Source of the DNA: Streptomyces xanthii
GTDB lineage: Bacteria > Actinomycetota > Actinomycetes > Streptomycetales > Streptomycetaceae
Length of the DNA: 64,000 bases
Reading direction: 5' to 3'
NCBI RefSeq assembly: GCF_014621695.1
Contig: NZ_CP061281.1
Span: forward strand, 372,001 to 436,000
Both the position numbers and the translations under genes were made by a program. Below, one piece after another: positions 41,466-50,148 of this stretch. The notes beneath the pieces are model-generated. The model saw only the letters and a list, made by a program, of their open reading frames with translations. It was not told where the DNA came from and made no database searches. The stretch's first letter is position 1. Every line of letters starts with the position of its first letter.

Positions 41466-42191
41466 TCACTCCGTCAAGGGCAGGCATTCGGTGAGCAGGT
41501 CGACGACGTCCCGCCAGGCCCGTCGCGCGTGCCGCGGGTGGTAGCCGACGCCGGGGCGCACGGTGTGGTCGACCGTCGGGTGGTGGAAGGCGTGCAGGGC
41601 GCCGCCGTAGACGACGAGCCGCCAGTCGACGCCCGCGGCCCGCATCTCGGCGGTGAACGCGTCCCGTTGTGCCTGCGGCATGATCGGGTCCTCCGACCCG
41701 ACCCCCGCCCACACCGGGCAGCGAATGCGCGCCGCCTCACCCGGCCGGCCCGTGGTCAGCGCGTTGACCGTCGCGATAGCGCGCAGGTCGACACCGTCGC
41801 GCCCGAGTTCCAGCGCGACGGCGCCCCCGGTTCCGTAGCCGACGGCCGCGATCCGGTCCGGGTCGGTCCGCGGCTCGGCGCGCAGCACGTCGAGCGCCGC
41901 GTGGCCGATGGCCCGCATCCGGTCGGGGTCTGCGAGCAGCGGCATGCAGCGGGCCAGCATCTCCTCGGGGTCGCCCAGATAGCGCCCGCCGTGGAGGTCG
42001 AAGGCCAGCGCCACGTATCCCAGTTCGGCGAGCGCATCGGCCCGGCGGCGCTCGACATCGCTGAGCCCCACCCCCTCGGGCCCGACCAGGACCCCGGGCC
42101 GGCGGCCGGCTCCGGCAGGGAGCGCGAGATGCCCGGTCATCGTCAGGCCGTCCGCCGTGTATGCGATCGTGCGCGTCGTCACCGTCGTCAT
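41466..42191 (-). CDS. Dienelactone hydrolase-like protein lacking the usual nucleophile
   Basis: 241 aa, alpha/beta-hydrolase of the DLH family (GVLVGPEGVGLSDVERRRADALAELGYVALAFDLHGG). The family nucleophile elbow G-x-C/S-x-G reads GYGTGG, with Gly at 120 where Cys or Ser is expected. The Asp (GSEDPIMP, Asp168) and His (ALHAFHHP, His200) are kept. Either another residue serves or the protein is not a hydrolase. It may be co-transcribed after DUF1330. Confidence 0.85.
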   Translation of the reverse strand: MTTVTTRTIAYTADGLTMTGHLALPAGAGRRPGVLVGPEGVGLSDVERRRADALAELGYVALAFDLHGGRYLGDPEEMLARCMPLLADPDRMRAIGHAALDVLRAEPRTDPDRIAAVGYGTGGAVALELGRDGVDLRAIATVNALTTGRPGEAARIRCPVWAGVGSEDPIMPQAQRDAFTAEMRAAGVDWRLVVYGGALHAFHHPTVDHTVRPGVGYHPRHARRAWRDVVDLLTECLPLTE

Positions 42192-42268
42192 GGGCCCGGA
42201 CTGTAGTGACCGCCGGGCCCGGTCCGGCCGTGGTTCTGCCGCGGGCAGATCCGGCCGCCGGTCCTCGG

Positions 42269-42562
42269 TCAGTCGATGCCTTCGACGATGCGGAAGTCTC
42301 GCTCGACTCCGTCGGCGAGGACGGCCAGCGCCTCCTGGTAGGCCGCGCTCTCGCGCGCCGCGACAGCCTGCTCGAAGCTGTCGAACTCGATCAGAATGGC
42401 GCGCTCGGCGATTCCGGCGTCGTGCGTCACGACCCGGCCGCCACGGGTGAGAACCCGGCCTCCCCCGGCCCGGACGGCCGGGGCAGCGAGCTTGTCGTAG
42501 GCGGCCAGCTTCTCCGGGTCCGCGATGGTGCGGTAGACGCTGACCCAGTAGCCCTTGGGCAT
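42269..42562 (-). CDS. DUF1330 protein
   Basis: 97 aa. The small ferredoxin-like fold (MPKGYWVSVYRTIADPEKLAAYDKLAAPAVRAGGGRVL ... ILIEFDSFEQAVAARESAAYQEAL) is the DUF1330 pattern. The ATG at 42562 has GGAGG 4 nt upstream. It lies 43 bp after the TetR gene on the same strand. Confidence 0.9.
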   Translation of the reverse strand: MPKGYWVSVYRTIADPEKLAAYDKLAAPAVRAGGGRVLTRGGRVVTHDAGIAERAILIEFDSFEQAVAARESAAYQEALAVLADGVERDFRIVEGID

Positions 42563-42605
42563 GGAACCTCCAGTGTCGGAACGGGTGTGCATGGCCATGA
42601 TCCGC

Positions 42606-43202
42606 CTAGGGCGTGTCCAACTGCCCCTGGACGGCGGGGCCGTAGCGGGTGACGACGTCCTCGAGGTCCACCGCGCGCACGTGCGGGCCGCGGGCCAGGC
42701 CGTAGACGACGCCGAGGCCGAGCAGCGCGGCGACGGCCAGCTCGGCGCGCAGGCCCGCGTCGGGACCGGTCAGGCGGGTGGCGAGGCGTTCGGTGACCTG
42801 GGCGCGGAAGTTGGCGCGCAGGATCTCGCCCTGGGCGCCGTGGAGCGGGGCGAACGCGATGCGCAGGATGGGGTCGGTGCCGTTCCCGGCCTGGCTGGTG
42901 AGCACCGAGCGGACCATGTGCCGGCCGAGGTCCTGGAGCGGCGCGTCGAGAAGGGCGTCGACGTCGGACTCGAAGTCCATGGTGTGGGCGAGCAACGCGT
43001 CCTTGTTGCCGAAGTACTTGAGGATCAGCGGCGGGCTGACCCCGGCCCGGTCGGCGATCGCCTTCAGGGTGATGTCGCTCTGCGCGTGCCGGGCGAGCAG
43101 GTAGCGGGTGGCGCGCACGATCTCCGCCTTGCTGGCCTCGGCGTCCCGGCGGGCCGGTGCGGGCCGTGCTCCGCCCGGGTGCGCCGTGTCCGTGCCGTCC
43201 AT
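42606..43202 (-). CDS. TetR-family regulator of the MFS operon
   Basis: 198 aa. The HTH is IVRATRYLLARHAQSDITLKAIADRAGVSPPLILKYFGNKDALL. It follows the MFS pump by 4 bp on the same strand, so both come from the promoter carrying the GTGAAT-N4-ATTCAC operators. A repressor that is co-expressed with its pump would give self-limiting induction. Confidence 0.92.
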   Translation of the reverse strand: MDGTDTAHPGGARPAPARRDAEASKAEIVRATRYLLARHAQSDITLKAIADRAGVSPPLILKYFGNKDALLAHTMDFESDVDALLDAPLQDLGRHMVRSVLTSQAGNGTDPILRIAFAPLHGAQGEILRANFRAQVTERLATRLTGPDAGLRAELAVAALLGLGVVYGLARGPHVRAVDLEDVVTRYGPAVQGQLDTP

Positions 43203-43206
43203 CTCC

Positions 43207-44664
43207 TCATGCTCCTTTCGCGGTCGCGGCGCGGGCCGCCACGGGGGTGCCGGCCGTCCCCGCCGCGCGGTCGTCGGGGACGGCCAGGGCGATGGCGGTG
43301 GCCACCAGGGCGACGCTACCGGCCATGGCGAAGGCCAGTTGGTAGCCGTGCAGGGTCGGGACCGGGAGGCCGCCCACGTCGGTGGTGTGGTGGACGAGGA
43401 CGGCGGCGACGGCCGCGCTGGAGACTGCCTGTCCGATGGTGCGCATCAGGACGTTGACGCCGTTCGCGGAGGCGGTCGCCGCGGCGGGGACGGCGCGCAG
43501 GATGAGGGTGGGCAGGGCGGAGTAGGCGAGCGTCGTGCCGGTGGAGACGACGGCCGCCCCGACGAGGATCACCCACAGGTCGGTGCTGTCGACGATGCGG
43601 ATCCCGTAGCCGAGCGCGAGGACGACGCCGCCGGCGGCGAGGGTGACGCGGGGGCCCCACCGGGTGGAGATCCGGGCGGACACGGGCGAGAAGAGGAGCA
43701 TGATGACGCCGCTGGGCAGCATGCACACGCCGGTCGCGACGATGGACAGGCCGAGTCCGTAGCCGGTGGCGACGGGTGCCTGCACGAGCTGCGCGGTCAC
43801 CAGCGAGTTGGCGTAGAAGGCGAAGCCGGTGAACAGGGCCGCCAGGTGCGGGAGTCCGACGCGGCGGCCGGCCGCGAGCCGCAGGTCGACCAGCGGCTGA
43901 GCGGTGCGCAGCTGCCACAGGGCCCACAGCGCGAGGATCACGACGGCGCCCGCGAACAGGCTGAGGACCGTCGCGCTGCCCCAGCCCCACTGGCCGCCCT
44001 GCGAGACGCCGAGCAGCAGGCAGACGAGTCCGGCGGCGAGCCCGGTCGTGCCGAGCGCGTCGAAGCGTCCGGGCGAGCGGACCGGAGACTCCCGTACCGC
44101 CCACCACGCGGCGCCGAGGCCGAGGGCGCCGAGCGCGGCGGTCGCCCAGAACATGACGTGCCAGTTCGCGTACTGGACGACGAGCGCGGCGAGCGGCAGT
44201 CCGAGTCCGGCGCCGATGCCGACGGTGGAGCTCATCAGGGCGACGGCGGAGCCGGTGCGGTGGGGCGGCAGTTCGTCGCGCAGGATGCTGATCGAGAGGG
44301 GCACCACGGCCGCGGCGGCTCCCTGGAGTGCGCGCGCGGCGATGAGGACGCGGATGTCGGAGGTCAGCGCGCAGAGCACGGAGCCCGCGGTCATGAGGGC
44401 GAGCGCGCCGAGCAGGACGCGCCGCTTGCCGTACATGTCGCCGGCCCGGCCGAGCACCGGGGTGAGCACGGCGCCGGCCAGGAGTGTCGCGGTGACCATC
44501 CAGGACACGGCGGCCGGGGAGGCGCCGGTGAGCCGGGGCAGGTCGGGCAGCAGGGGCACGACGACGGTCTGCATGACCGCCATGAGGATGCCGCCGAAGG
44601 CGAGGACGGGGACGGTGAACCGCTCGCGCGGGCGCGGCATCGCGGGTATCGGCACGTGGTCCAT
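43207..44664 (-). CDS. MFS drug-efflux transporter (DHA2-type)
   Basis: About 485 aa with some 14 hydrophobic spans. Motifs visible are GRAGDMYGKRRVLLGAL (motif A) and the motif-C region STVGIGAGLGLPLAALVVQY. It should export hydrophobic compounds by proton antiport. The ATG at 44664 (MDHVPIPAM) has AGGAG at 5-nt spacing. Two phased palindromes lie 60-105 bp upstream. Confidence 0.92.
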   Translation of the reverse strand: MDHVPIPAMPRPRERFTVPVLAFGGILMAVMQTVVVPLLPDLPRLTGASPAAVSWMVTATLLAGAVLTPVLGRAGDMYGKRRVLLGALALMTAGSVLCALTSDIRVLIAARALQGAAAAVVPLSISILRDELPPHRTGSAVALMSSTVGIGAGLGLPLAALVVQYANWHVMFWATAALGALGLGAAWWAVRESPVRSPGRFDALGTTGLAAGLVCLLLGVSQGGQWGWGSATVLSLFAGAVVILALWALWQLRTAQPLVDLRLAAGRRVGLPHLAALFTGFAFYANSLVTAQLVQAPVATGYGLGLSIVATGVCMLPSGVIMLLFSPVSARISTRWGPRVTLAAGGVVLALGYGIRIVDSTDLWVILVGAAVVSTGTTLAYSALPTLILRAVPAAATASANGVNVLMRTIGQAVSSAAVAAVLVHHTTDVGGLPVPTLHGYQLAFAMAGSVALVATAIALAVPDDRAAGTAGTPVAARAATAKGA

Positions 44665-44724
44665 GGGTCTCCTGCTCAGGGCGTCGGGCGCGGGCCGGTG
44701 CGCTCCGGTGGGCGCCCGCGTGGG

Positions 44725-44769
44725 GTGAATGGCCATTCACCCGGTGGTGAATCAGTATTCACCACCGGG
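44725..44769. promoter_or_regulatory. Twin TetR operators, GTGAAT-N4-ATTCAC
   Basis: Site 1, GTGAATGGCCATTCAC (44725-44740). Site 2 has a GTGAAT-cagt-ATTCAC core inside a longer 13-bp-arm palindrome (44740-44769). The centres are 22 bp apart, two helical turns, on the same face. They lie upstream of the MFS-TetR operon and may also influence the rightward gene. Confidence 0.75.
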
Positions 44770-44893
44770 CGCCCGGCTGTCTGCGCCTGTCTCACGCCTG
44801 TCCTGCCACCTGCGTCACACCGACCGGCCCCCGCCCCACGGCCCACCGCGCCGGGCCTGTGCGGGCCCGCGCGTCCGGGCGATACTGCGGGCC

Positions 44894-45799
44894 ATGACGC
44901 TCACCACGGACACCCCGCGCTTCGGACTCGTCGGTACCGGCCCCTGGGCACGGCGCACCTACGCACCCGTTCTTCAGGCCCATGCCGGAGTGCGGTTCGC
45001 CGGGGTCTGGGGCCGGCGCCCCGAGGCGGCCGCGGAGCTGGCCGCCGGGCACGGGACGACGGCGTACGCGGACGTGGACGCGCTGTTCGCGGACTGCGAC
45101 GCGGTCGCGTTCGCGGTGCCGCCGGACGTGCAGGCGCCCCTGGCGGAGCGGGCCGCCGCGGCGGGCTGTCACCTGCTCCTGGACAAGCCGCTCGCGACGG
45201 ATCCGGCGGCGGCCCGTGCCGTGGTCGAGGCGGCGGACGCGGCGGGCGTCGCCACGGCGGTGTTCTGCACGATGCGCTACGCGCCGGACGTCGCGGCCTG
45301 GCTGGCGGAGCAGTCCGCGACGGAGGGCTGGTTCACGGGGCGGGCCGACTGGTACGGCGCGCTGTTCTCCGCGGAGGACGCCGACGCCGTACGGGCCGCG
45401 ACACCGTGGCGGGCCGACCGGGGCGCGCTGTGGGACGTCGGCCCGCACGCCCTGTCGATGCTGCTGCCGGTGCTGGGCGACGTGGTCGGGGTGACGGCGG
45501 GGCGCGGGCCGGGCGACACCGTGCACCTGCTGCTGCGGCACGCGTCGGGGGCGTCGAGCACGGCGGCGCTGAGCCTGACGGCGCCGCGCGCGGCGGCCGG
45601 TGCGGCCGTCGAGTTCCGCGGCGCGGCGGGGGTGACGGTGATGCCGGAGGCGGGCCCGCACCAGGACGCGCCGGCCGCCGCCGTCGACGTACTGCTCCAC
45701 TCGGCGCGCACGGGCGCGCCGCACGCGTGCGACGCGCGTTTCGGCCTGCGGCTGACGGAGATCCTCGCGGAGGCGGAACGGTCCTTGCCCGAGCACTGA
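44894..45799 (+). CDS. Gfo/Idh/MocA-family oxidoreductase
   Basis: 301 aa. N-terminal Rossmann fold (FGLVGTGPWARRTYAPVLQAH) with the conserved catalytic-strand Lys-Pro in LLLDKPLATDP. The C-terminal sheet is shorter than usual. It is an NAD(P)-dependent sugar- or cyclitol-type dehydrogenase of unknown substrate. A GATACT hexamer lies 7 nt before the ATG at 44894, so the mRNA is probably leaderless. Confidence 0.88.
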   Translation: MTLTTDTPRFGLVGTGPWARRTYAPVLQAHAGVRFAGVWGRRPEAAAELAAGHGTTAYADVDALFADCDAVAFAVPPDVQAPLAERAAAAGCHLLLDKPLATDPAAARAVVEAADAAGVATAVFCTMRYAPDVAAWLAEQSATEGWFTGRADWYGALFSAEDADAVRAATPWRADRGALWDVGPHALSMLLPVLGDVVGVTAGRGPGDTVHLLLRHASGASSTAALSLTAPRAAAGAAVEFRGAAGVTVMPEAGPHQDAPAAAVDVLLHSARTGAPHACDARFGLRLTEILAEAERSLPEH

Positions 45800-45848
45800 A
45801 CCGCCCCTTCCAGGGCGCTCGTCCGGCCGCCCTGCCTACGCTGTGCGC

Positions 45849-47042
45849 ATGCCGCTCGAGATCAGCGCCACCAACCCGGAGCACCCGGTGCTTCTGCTCG
45901 CCCTCCCCTGGCACATACCGCTCGAGGAGTGGCCCGAGGAGCACCTCGTGCCCCTGCCGCGCGGTATCTCCCGGCACGTGGTGCGCTACGCGCGCGCCGG
46001 TGACGAGGTCGTGGCCGTGAAGGAGCTCGCGGAGCGGCCGGCGCTGCGCGAGTACGAGATGCTGCGCACCCTCGACCGGACGGGGATACCGGCGGTGGAT
46101 CCGCTGGCCGTGGTCACGGGCCGCACGACGGCGGACGGCTCCCCGCTCGAACCGGTCCTGATCACCCGGCACCTCGGCGGTTCCCAGCCGTACCGCTCGA
46201 TGTTCGAGACGACCTTGCGTCCGTCCACGGTGCACCGGCTGATGGACGCGCTGGCGGTGCTGCTCGTGCGGCTGCACCTCGCGGGCTTCGCGTGGGGCGA
46301 CTGTTCGCTGTCCAACACGCTGTTCCGCCGGGACGCCGGCGCGTACGCCGCGTATCTGGTGGACGCCGAGACCGGGGAGATCCATCCGCGGCTCAGCGAC
46401 GGGCAGCGGGAGTACGACATCGATCTGGCCCGGGTGAACATCAGCGGCGAGATGCTCGACCTGGAGGCCTCGGGCGCGCTGCATCCGTCCATCGACCCGA
46501 TCGAGTTCGGTACGGAGATCGGGCAGCGGTACGCGAACCTGTGGAGCGAGCTGACCCGCACGTCCGTGTATCCACCGGGCAAGCACCACTACATGGAGCG
46601 GCGGATCCGGCGGCTGAACGAGCTGGGCTTCGACGTCGCCGAGATGCAGATCTCGCGCTCGCCTCAGGGCGACACGGTGACGTTCGTGCCGAAGGTCGTC
46701 GACGCCGGGCATCACCAGCGCCAGCTCCTGCGGCTCACCGGCCTGGACGCGGAGGAGAACCAGGCGCGGCGGCTGCTGAACGATCTGGAGAGCTGGATGG
46801 CGACGCAGGACGACGCGCGGGACGCCCGGCCGGAGGTGCTCGCGCACCGCTGGGTCCGTGACGTGTTCCGGCCGACGGTCCGCGCGGTCCGCGACCGCCT
46901 CCCCTCCCCCGTGGACCCGGCGGAGCTGTACCACGAGCTGCTGGAGCACCGCTGGTACCTGTCCGAGCGCGACGGGCACGACATCGGGCTGGAGGCGGCG
47001 GCCGAGGACTACGTGGCGCACGTGGCCCGGAGGCCTGTCTGA
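45849..47042 (+). CDS. DUF4032 kinase-like protein
   Basis: 397 aa. The N-terminal half has protein-kinase-like features: the VVAVKEL lysine, the catalytic-loop analogue GFAWGDCSLSNTL and the metal-binding LVDAETGE. The C-terminal half is the DUF4032 domain. It may phosphorylate a small molecule or lipid carrier. A TACGCT hexamer lies 6 nt before the ATG at 45849, which indicates leaderless translation. Confidence 0.85.
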   Translation: MPLEISATNPEHPVLLLALPWHIPLEEWPEEHLVPLPRGISRHVVRYARAGDEVVAVKELAERPALREYEMLRTLDRTGIPAVDPLAVVTGRTTADGSPLEPVLITRHLGGSQPYRSMFETTLRPSTVHRLMDALAVLLVRLHLAGFAWGDCSLSNTLFRRDAGAYAAYLVDAETGEIHPRLSDGQREYDIDLARVNISGEMLDLEASGALHPSIDPIEFGTEIGQRYANLWSELTRTSVYPPGKHHYMERRIRRLNELGFDVAEMQISRSPQGDTVTFVPKVVDAGHHQRQLLRLTGLDAEENQARRLLNDLESWMATQDDARDARPEVLAHRWVRDVFRPTVRAVRDRLPSPVDPAELYHELLEHRWYLSERDGHDIGLEAAAEDYVAHVARRPV

Positions 47043-47061
47043 GCGGCGGCCGAACCGGGCC

Positions 47062-47667
47062 CTAGTGGCCGCCTTCGGGCTTCACGCAGCCCGTGCCCTC
47101 CATGTACACGCCGTGGGTCTCGACCCGGAGGAGGTCGCCGACGGAGCCCTCCACGCACACGGGCGTGAGGTCGACGACATAGGTGACCAGGGAACCGGAT
47201 CCGGCCACCGTGATCCCGGAGGGCCGGTAACCGAGCTTCTCCAGAGCCGATCTGACCTTGTCGGCGCCGAGGTCCCGGCGTCCGGCGAACCGGGCGAGCG
47301 CGCCCCGGACCCGTTCCTCTTCGCGGGCCGCCGTGCACAAGGAGGCGCCCTTCAGCGCGATGGGCTGCTGGAAGGCGTGGTTCTCGGCGTACTTGGAGTT
47401 GGCGTCCCCGCCCGCCTCGGGCCGGCCGGTCGCCGGGGCCCCGGTCGTCGCGGTCGCCTCGGGACAGTCGGCGGCGGGGGTGGCCGAGGCTGCGGGGGTG
47501 GCCGAGGCCGAACGGGTCGGCGGGGCCACGGCGCCGGCCGTGTCGTCGCCCGCCTTCTCCTGGCCGCAGCCGGCGAGCAGCAGGGCGGCGGCCCCGATCG
47601 CCGCGCCTGCGGTGGCTCCGCGTCTTCGGATCGCCTTGGGGCGCCTGGCCGTTCCCGTGGTCTTCAT
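47062..47667 (-). CDS. Secreted lipoprotein, function unknown
   Basis: 201 aa. The signal peptide ends in a lipobox LLAGC (Cys near 34). A long Ala/Thr/Pro-rich linker (about 40-85) follows, and a globular C-terminus with paired cysteines (SLCTAAREE, TPVCVEGS, GTGCVKPE). It should be anchored to the outer face of the membrane. Convergent with the DUF4032 gene; no enzyme motif. Confidence 0.82.
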   Translation of the reverse strand: MKTTGTARRPKAIRRRGATAGAAIGAAALLLAGCGQEKAGDDTAGAVAPPTRSASATPAASATPAADCPEATATTGAPATGRPEAGGDANSKYAENHAFQQPIALKGASLCTAAREEERVRGALARFAGRRDLGADKVRSALEKLGYRPSGITVAGSGSLVTYVVDLTPVCVEGSVGDLLRVETHGVYMEGTGCVKPEGGH

Positions 47668-48116
47668 GGGCCGAGTATGCCCCGCGGGTGCGGGGCGGAC
47701 CGGGCGCGACCGGTGCCGTGGCCGCTACGTAATGGCGAGTGACGGCACCGACCGCAGCCAGATACCCCGCCGGGGCGTCGGGGGCGAGTGCGGGACGTGC
47801 GTTGTGCAACGCATTTTCCGGCCACATCGAACGAATTGGTGGCCCGGTCCCACTCTCTTCCTCGAACAGCCCCAGGAGGCTCGCGGGTTACCCGTCGCCA
47901 GGAAATTTCGGCCATTTTCGAGCGGCCCGGCACAGGTGCCACATCACTGTGTCTACGTACGCACAGACGATGAAACCGGCAGGTGGGCAACCCCGCACGA
48001 CTCATCATGACGGACCGACTGATCGTTTTCTTCGGGCAATGTTTATTACCAAAGCCGTTGGGAGTATTTAGACTGCCGGTGCTCAACTCGGCGTGTACGA
48101 ATGGGGATTACCCACC
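47668..48116. other. AT-richer intergenic region upstream of MmyB-like regulator
   Basis: About 450 bp without a supportable gene. It carries the perfect palindrome TGCGTTG-TG-CAACGCA (47798-47813) and an AT-rich stretch (about 48030-48075) with TTTATTA and TATTTAGACT elements that probably hold the promoter of the regulator at 48117. The lower GC than its surroundings suggests regulatory DNA. Confidence 0.5.
47798..47813. promoter_or_regulatory. Perfect 7-bp-arm palindrome, unknown regulator
   Basis: TGCGTTG-TG-CAACGCA in the divergent region between the lipoprotein gene and the MmyB-like regulator. No matching copy was noticed elsewhere. Confidence 0.45.
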
Positions 48117-48959
48117 ATGAACAAGAAGGCGCTCCGCGCCCTGCTCCGTGAACGGCGCGCCCTGATAGCCCCCGAGTCCCACGGCTTCACGCGTCCGACG
48201 GGACAGGGCAGACGGGCGCCGGGCCTTTCGCAGCATCAGGTGGACCAACTGCTGCACCGGACGCTGGGCACGTATCACCGGCTGGAGTCGGGCAACTATC
48301 CCAATCCGCCCAGTTCCCTGTTGCGCGACATCGCCCTCCTGTTCGGGCTGGACGAGCAGGAGTGGAGTTCACTGTGCCGGTTCGCTCTGCACCAGGACCC
48401 GCCCGGCCCGCTGCACGCCTCCTCCGGCAAGGAGATCCCGGGTATCTGGCAGGAGGCCGTCGACGGTATCGAGCACATCGCCTACGTGACCGACGCCTCC
48501 TGGGACCTGCTGACGTACAACTCCGCGTTCGCCGAACTGTTCCCGGACGGCCGCGTACCCACCAACACGATGCGCTGGATGCTCCTGGAACCCGAGGCGC
48601 GCGGCACGCTGTTGCAGTGGAGCACCGCGTGGGTGCCCTGGATCGTCCCCCAGTTGAGGGCGGCGATCACGGCGCGCCCGGAGGACGCGACGCTGGCGCA
48701 GATCGAGCGGGAGATCCTGGACGACCCCGAAATCTCCCCTTTCTACGAGGAGGGCGGCGCCCTGGTCCATCCCGACGGGCACGAACGCCCGCTGCGGCAC
48801 GCGCTCAAGGGCGCCGGCTGGGTGTCGATCTGTGCGGCGCAGCCCATGACGGCACCCGGGTCCCGCATGTTCATCCTCTTGTTCCGCCCGGGCCCGGAAC
48901 GCACCGCCCCCACGCCACCCAACCTGCGCGCCGACCGCACCCGGGCCTGGAGCGACTGA
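48117..48959 (+). CDS. XRE-family regulator with MmyB-like ligand domain
   Basis: About 280 aa. The N-terminal HTH covers RALLRERRALIAPESHGF ... LSQHQVDQLLHRTLGTYHRLESGNYPNPPSSLLRDIALLFGL. The C-terminal domain (from VTDASWDLLTYNSAFAELFPDG) is the PAS-like MmyB ligand-binding fold that can bind fatty-acid-type ligands. The ATG at 48117 (MNKKALRALL) is preferred over a GTG at 48093. It lies 62 bp before a type III PKS gene on the same strand and is its likely regulator. Confidence 0.88.
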   Translation: MNKKALRALLRERRALIAPESHGFTRPTGQGRRAPGLSQHQVDQLLHRTLGTYHRLESGNYPNPPSSLLRDIALLFGLDEQEWSSLCRFALHQDPPGPLHASSGKEIPGIWQEAVDGIEHIAYVTDASWDLLTYNSAFAELFPDGRVPTNTMRWMLLEPEARGTLLQWSTAWVPWIVPQLRAAITARPEDATLAQIEREILDDPEISPFYEEGGALVHPDGHERPLRHALKGAGWVSICAAQPMTAPGSRMFILLFRPGPERTAPTPPNLRADRTRAWSD

Positions 48960-49021
48960 GGTTCCTGTGAAGTACGTTGAGCAGCACCCCCCACTCCCTA
49001 CTCACCCCTGTGGGAGCTGCC

Positions 49022-50062
49022 ATGCCCGCGTACGTCTCACCGCCCCGGACCGTCCTCGGCACCCATAAGGTCACCACCGAGGAGATATCCGACGACATAC
49101 GACTGCACCATCCGGACCATCCGCGACTGCGGGCCGTCCTGCGGGTCGTCGACAACTGCGGGGTGCGCACCCGCCACTTCACCCGGCCGCTCGACGCGGC
49201 CACGATCTCGGGCACCGCGGGCGTGGACGAGCGCACACGGCTCGCGTTCGAGGACGCGCTGGATCTGGCCGAGCGGGCCTCGATGTCCGCTCTGGAGACC
49301 GCCGGCCTGACGGTGGACGACATCGATGCCATCGTGACGACGCACGCGACCGGCTGGGCCGTGCCGAACCTGGACATCCACCTCATCCACCGCCTCGGGC
49401 TGCGGCCGACGACCCGGCGTATCGCCATGACGACGGCCGCCTGCGGGGGTGGCGCCCAGGCCCTCATCCGCGCCTCGGACCTCGTCGCCGCGCGCCCCGG
49501 CAGCGCCGTCCTCGTGGTGGCCTCCGAGGTGCTGTCCGCTACGTACAACCACGCGGCGTCGTCGATCGAGTCGATGATCTACAAGGCGCTCTTCGGCGAC
49601 GCGGCCGCGGCCACCGTGGTCACGAGCGAGCCGCTCGGCCCGGGGCTCGCCGTCGACGACACCTTCGAGTACACGCTCCCGGACAGCGTCACCCGCTACA
49701 GAGGCAGGCTCGACGACAAGGGAATGCACTTCGAGTCGACGAAACTCGCCCCCACCACCGCAGCCGAGACACTGACCGTCGTCAAGGACTGGTACGGGGC
49801 ACAGGTCCCGGACTTCACCGTGATCCACCCCGGCGGCCTGAGCATCATCGGCGACACCGCCGAGGCCTTCGGGATCGATCCCGAACTCACCCGTCACTCC
49901 ACCGAGTCCCTCGCCGACGAGGGCAACCTGGGCGGCGTCAGCCTCCTGCGCGTCCTGGAGCGCACCTGCGCCGCACCGCCGGCGGCGGACGCCCGCGGGC
50001 TCGCCGTCGCCTACGGCCCGGGTTTCTTCAGCGCGGCCCTGAAGTGTCACTGGCACGCCTGA
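49022..50062 (+). CDS. Type III polyketide synthase
   Basis: 346 aa, chalcone/stilbene-synthase family. The Cys-His-Asn triad is present with the usual spacing: Cys141 (TTAACGGGAQAL), His269 (VIHPGGLSII) and Asn302 (ADEGNLGGVS), with exactly 33 residues between His and Asn as in chalcone synthase. It condenses malonyl-CoA onto an acyl starter; products of streptomycete homologues include pyrones, resorcinols and naphthoquinone precursors. No tailoring enzyme is adjacent apart from the TetR/SDR operon 87 bp on. The SD GTGGGAG precedes the ATG at 49022. Confidence 0.92.
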   Translation: MPAYVSPPRTVLGTHKVTTEEISDDIRLHHPDHPRLRAVLRVVDNCGVRTRHFTRPLDAATISGTAGVDERTRLAFEDALDLAERASMSALETAGLTVDDIDAIVTTHATGWAVPNLDIHLIHRLGLRPTTRRIAMTTAACGGGAQALIRASDLVAARPGSAVLVVASEVLSATYNHAASSIESMIYKALFGDAAAATVVTSEPLGPGLAVDDTFEYTLPDSVTRYRGRLDDKGMHFESTKLAPTTAAETLTVVKDWYGAQVPDFTVIHPGGLSIIGDTAEAFGIDPELTRHSTESLADEGNLGGVSLLRVLERTCAAPPAADARGLAVAYGPGFFSAALKCHWHA

Positions 50063-50097
50063 CCCGCCCCCGCCTGCACATCCACCCCGTGAAAGAT

Positions 50098-50127
50098 GTC
50101 CCGCCGGGACTCATGTCCCCTCGGGAC
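50098..50127. promoter_or_regulatory. Four-half-site operator upstream of TetR/SDR operon
   Basis: GTCCC (50098-50102), 3 nt, GGGAC (50106-50110), 4 nt, GTCCC (50115-50119), 3 nt, GGGAC (50123-50127): the same architecture as at 5366-5395. A TACTCT -10-like hexamer (50137-50142) follows and the TetR ATG lies 7 nt beyond it, so the TetR mRNA is probably leaderless and the operator covers the -35 region. Confidence 0.8.
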
Positions 50128-50148
50128 ATGAAGGTGTACTCTGGGGGC

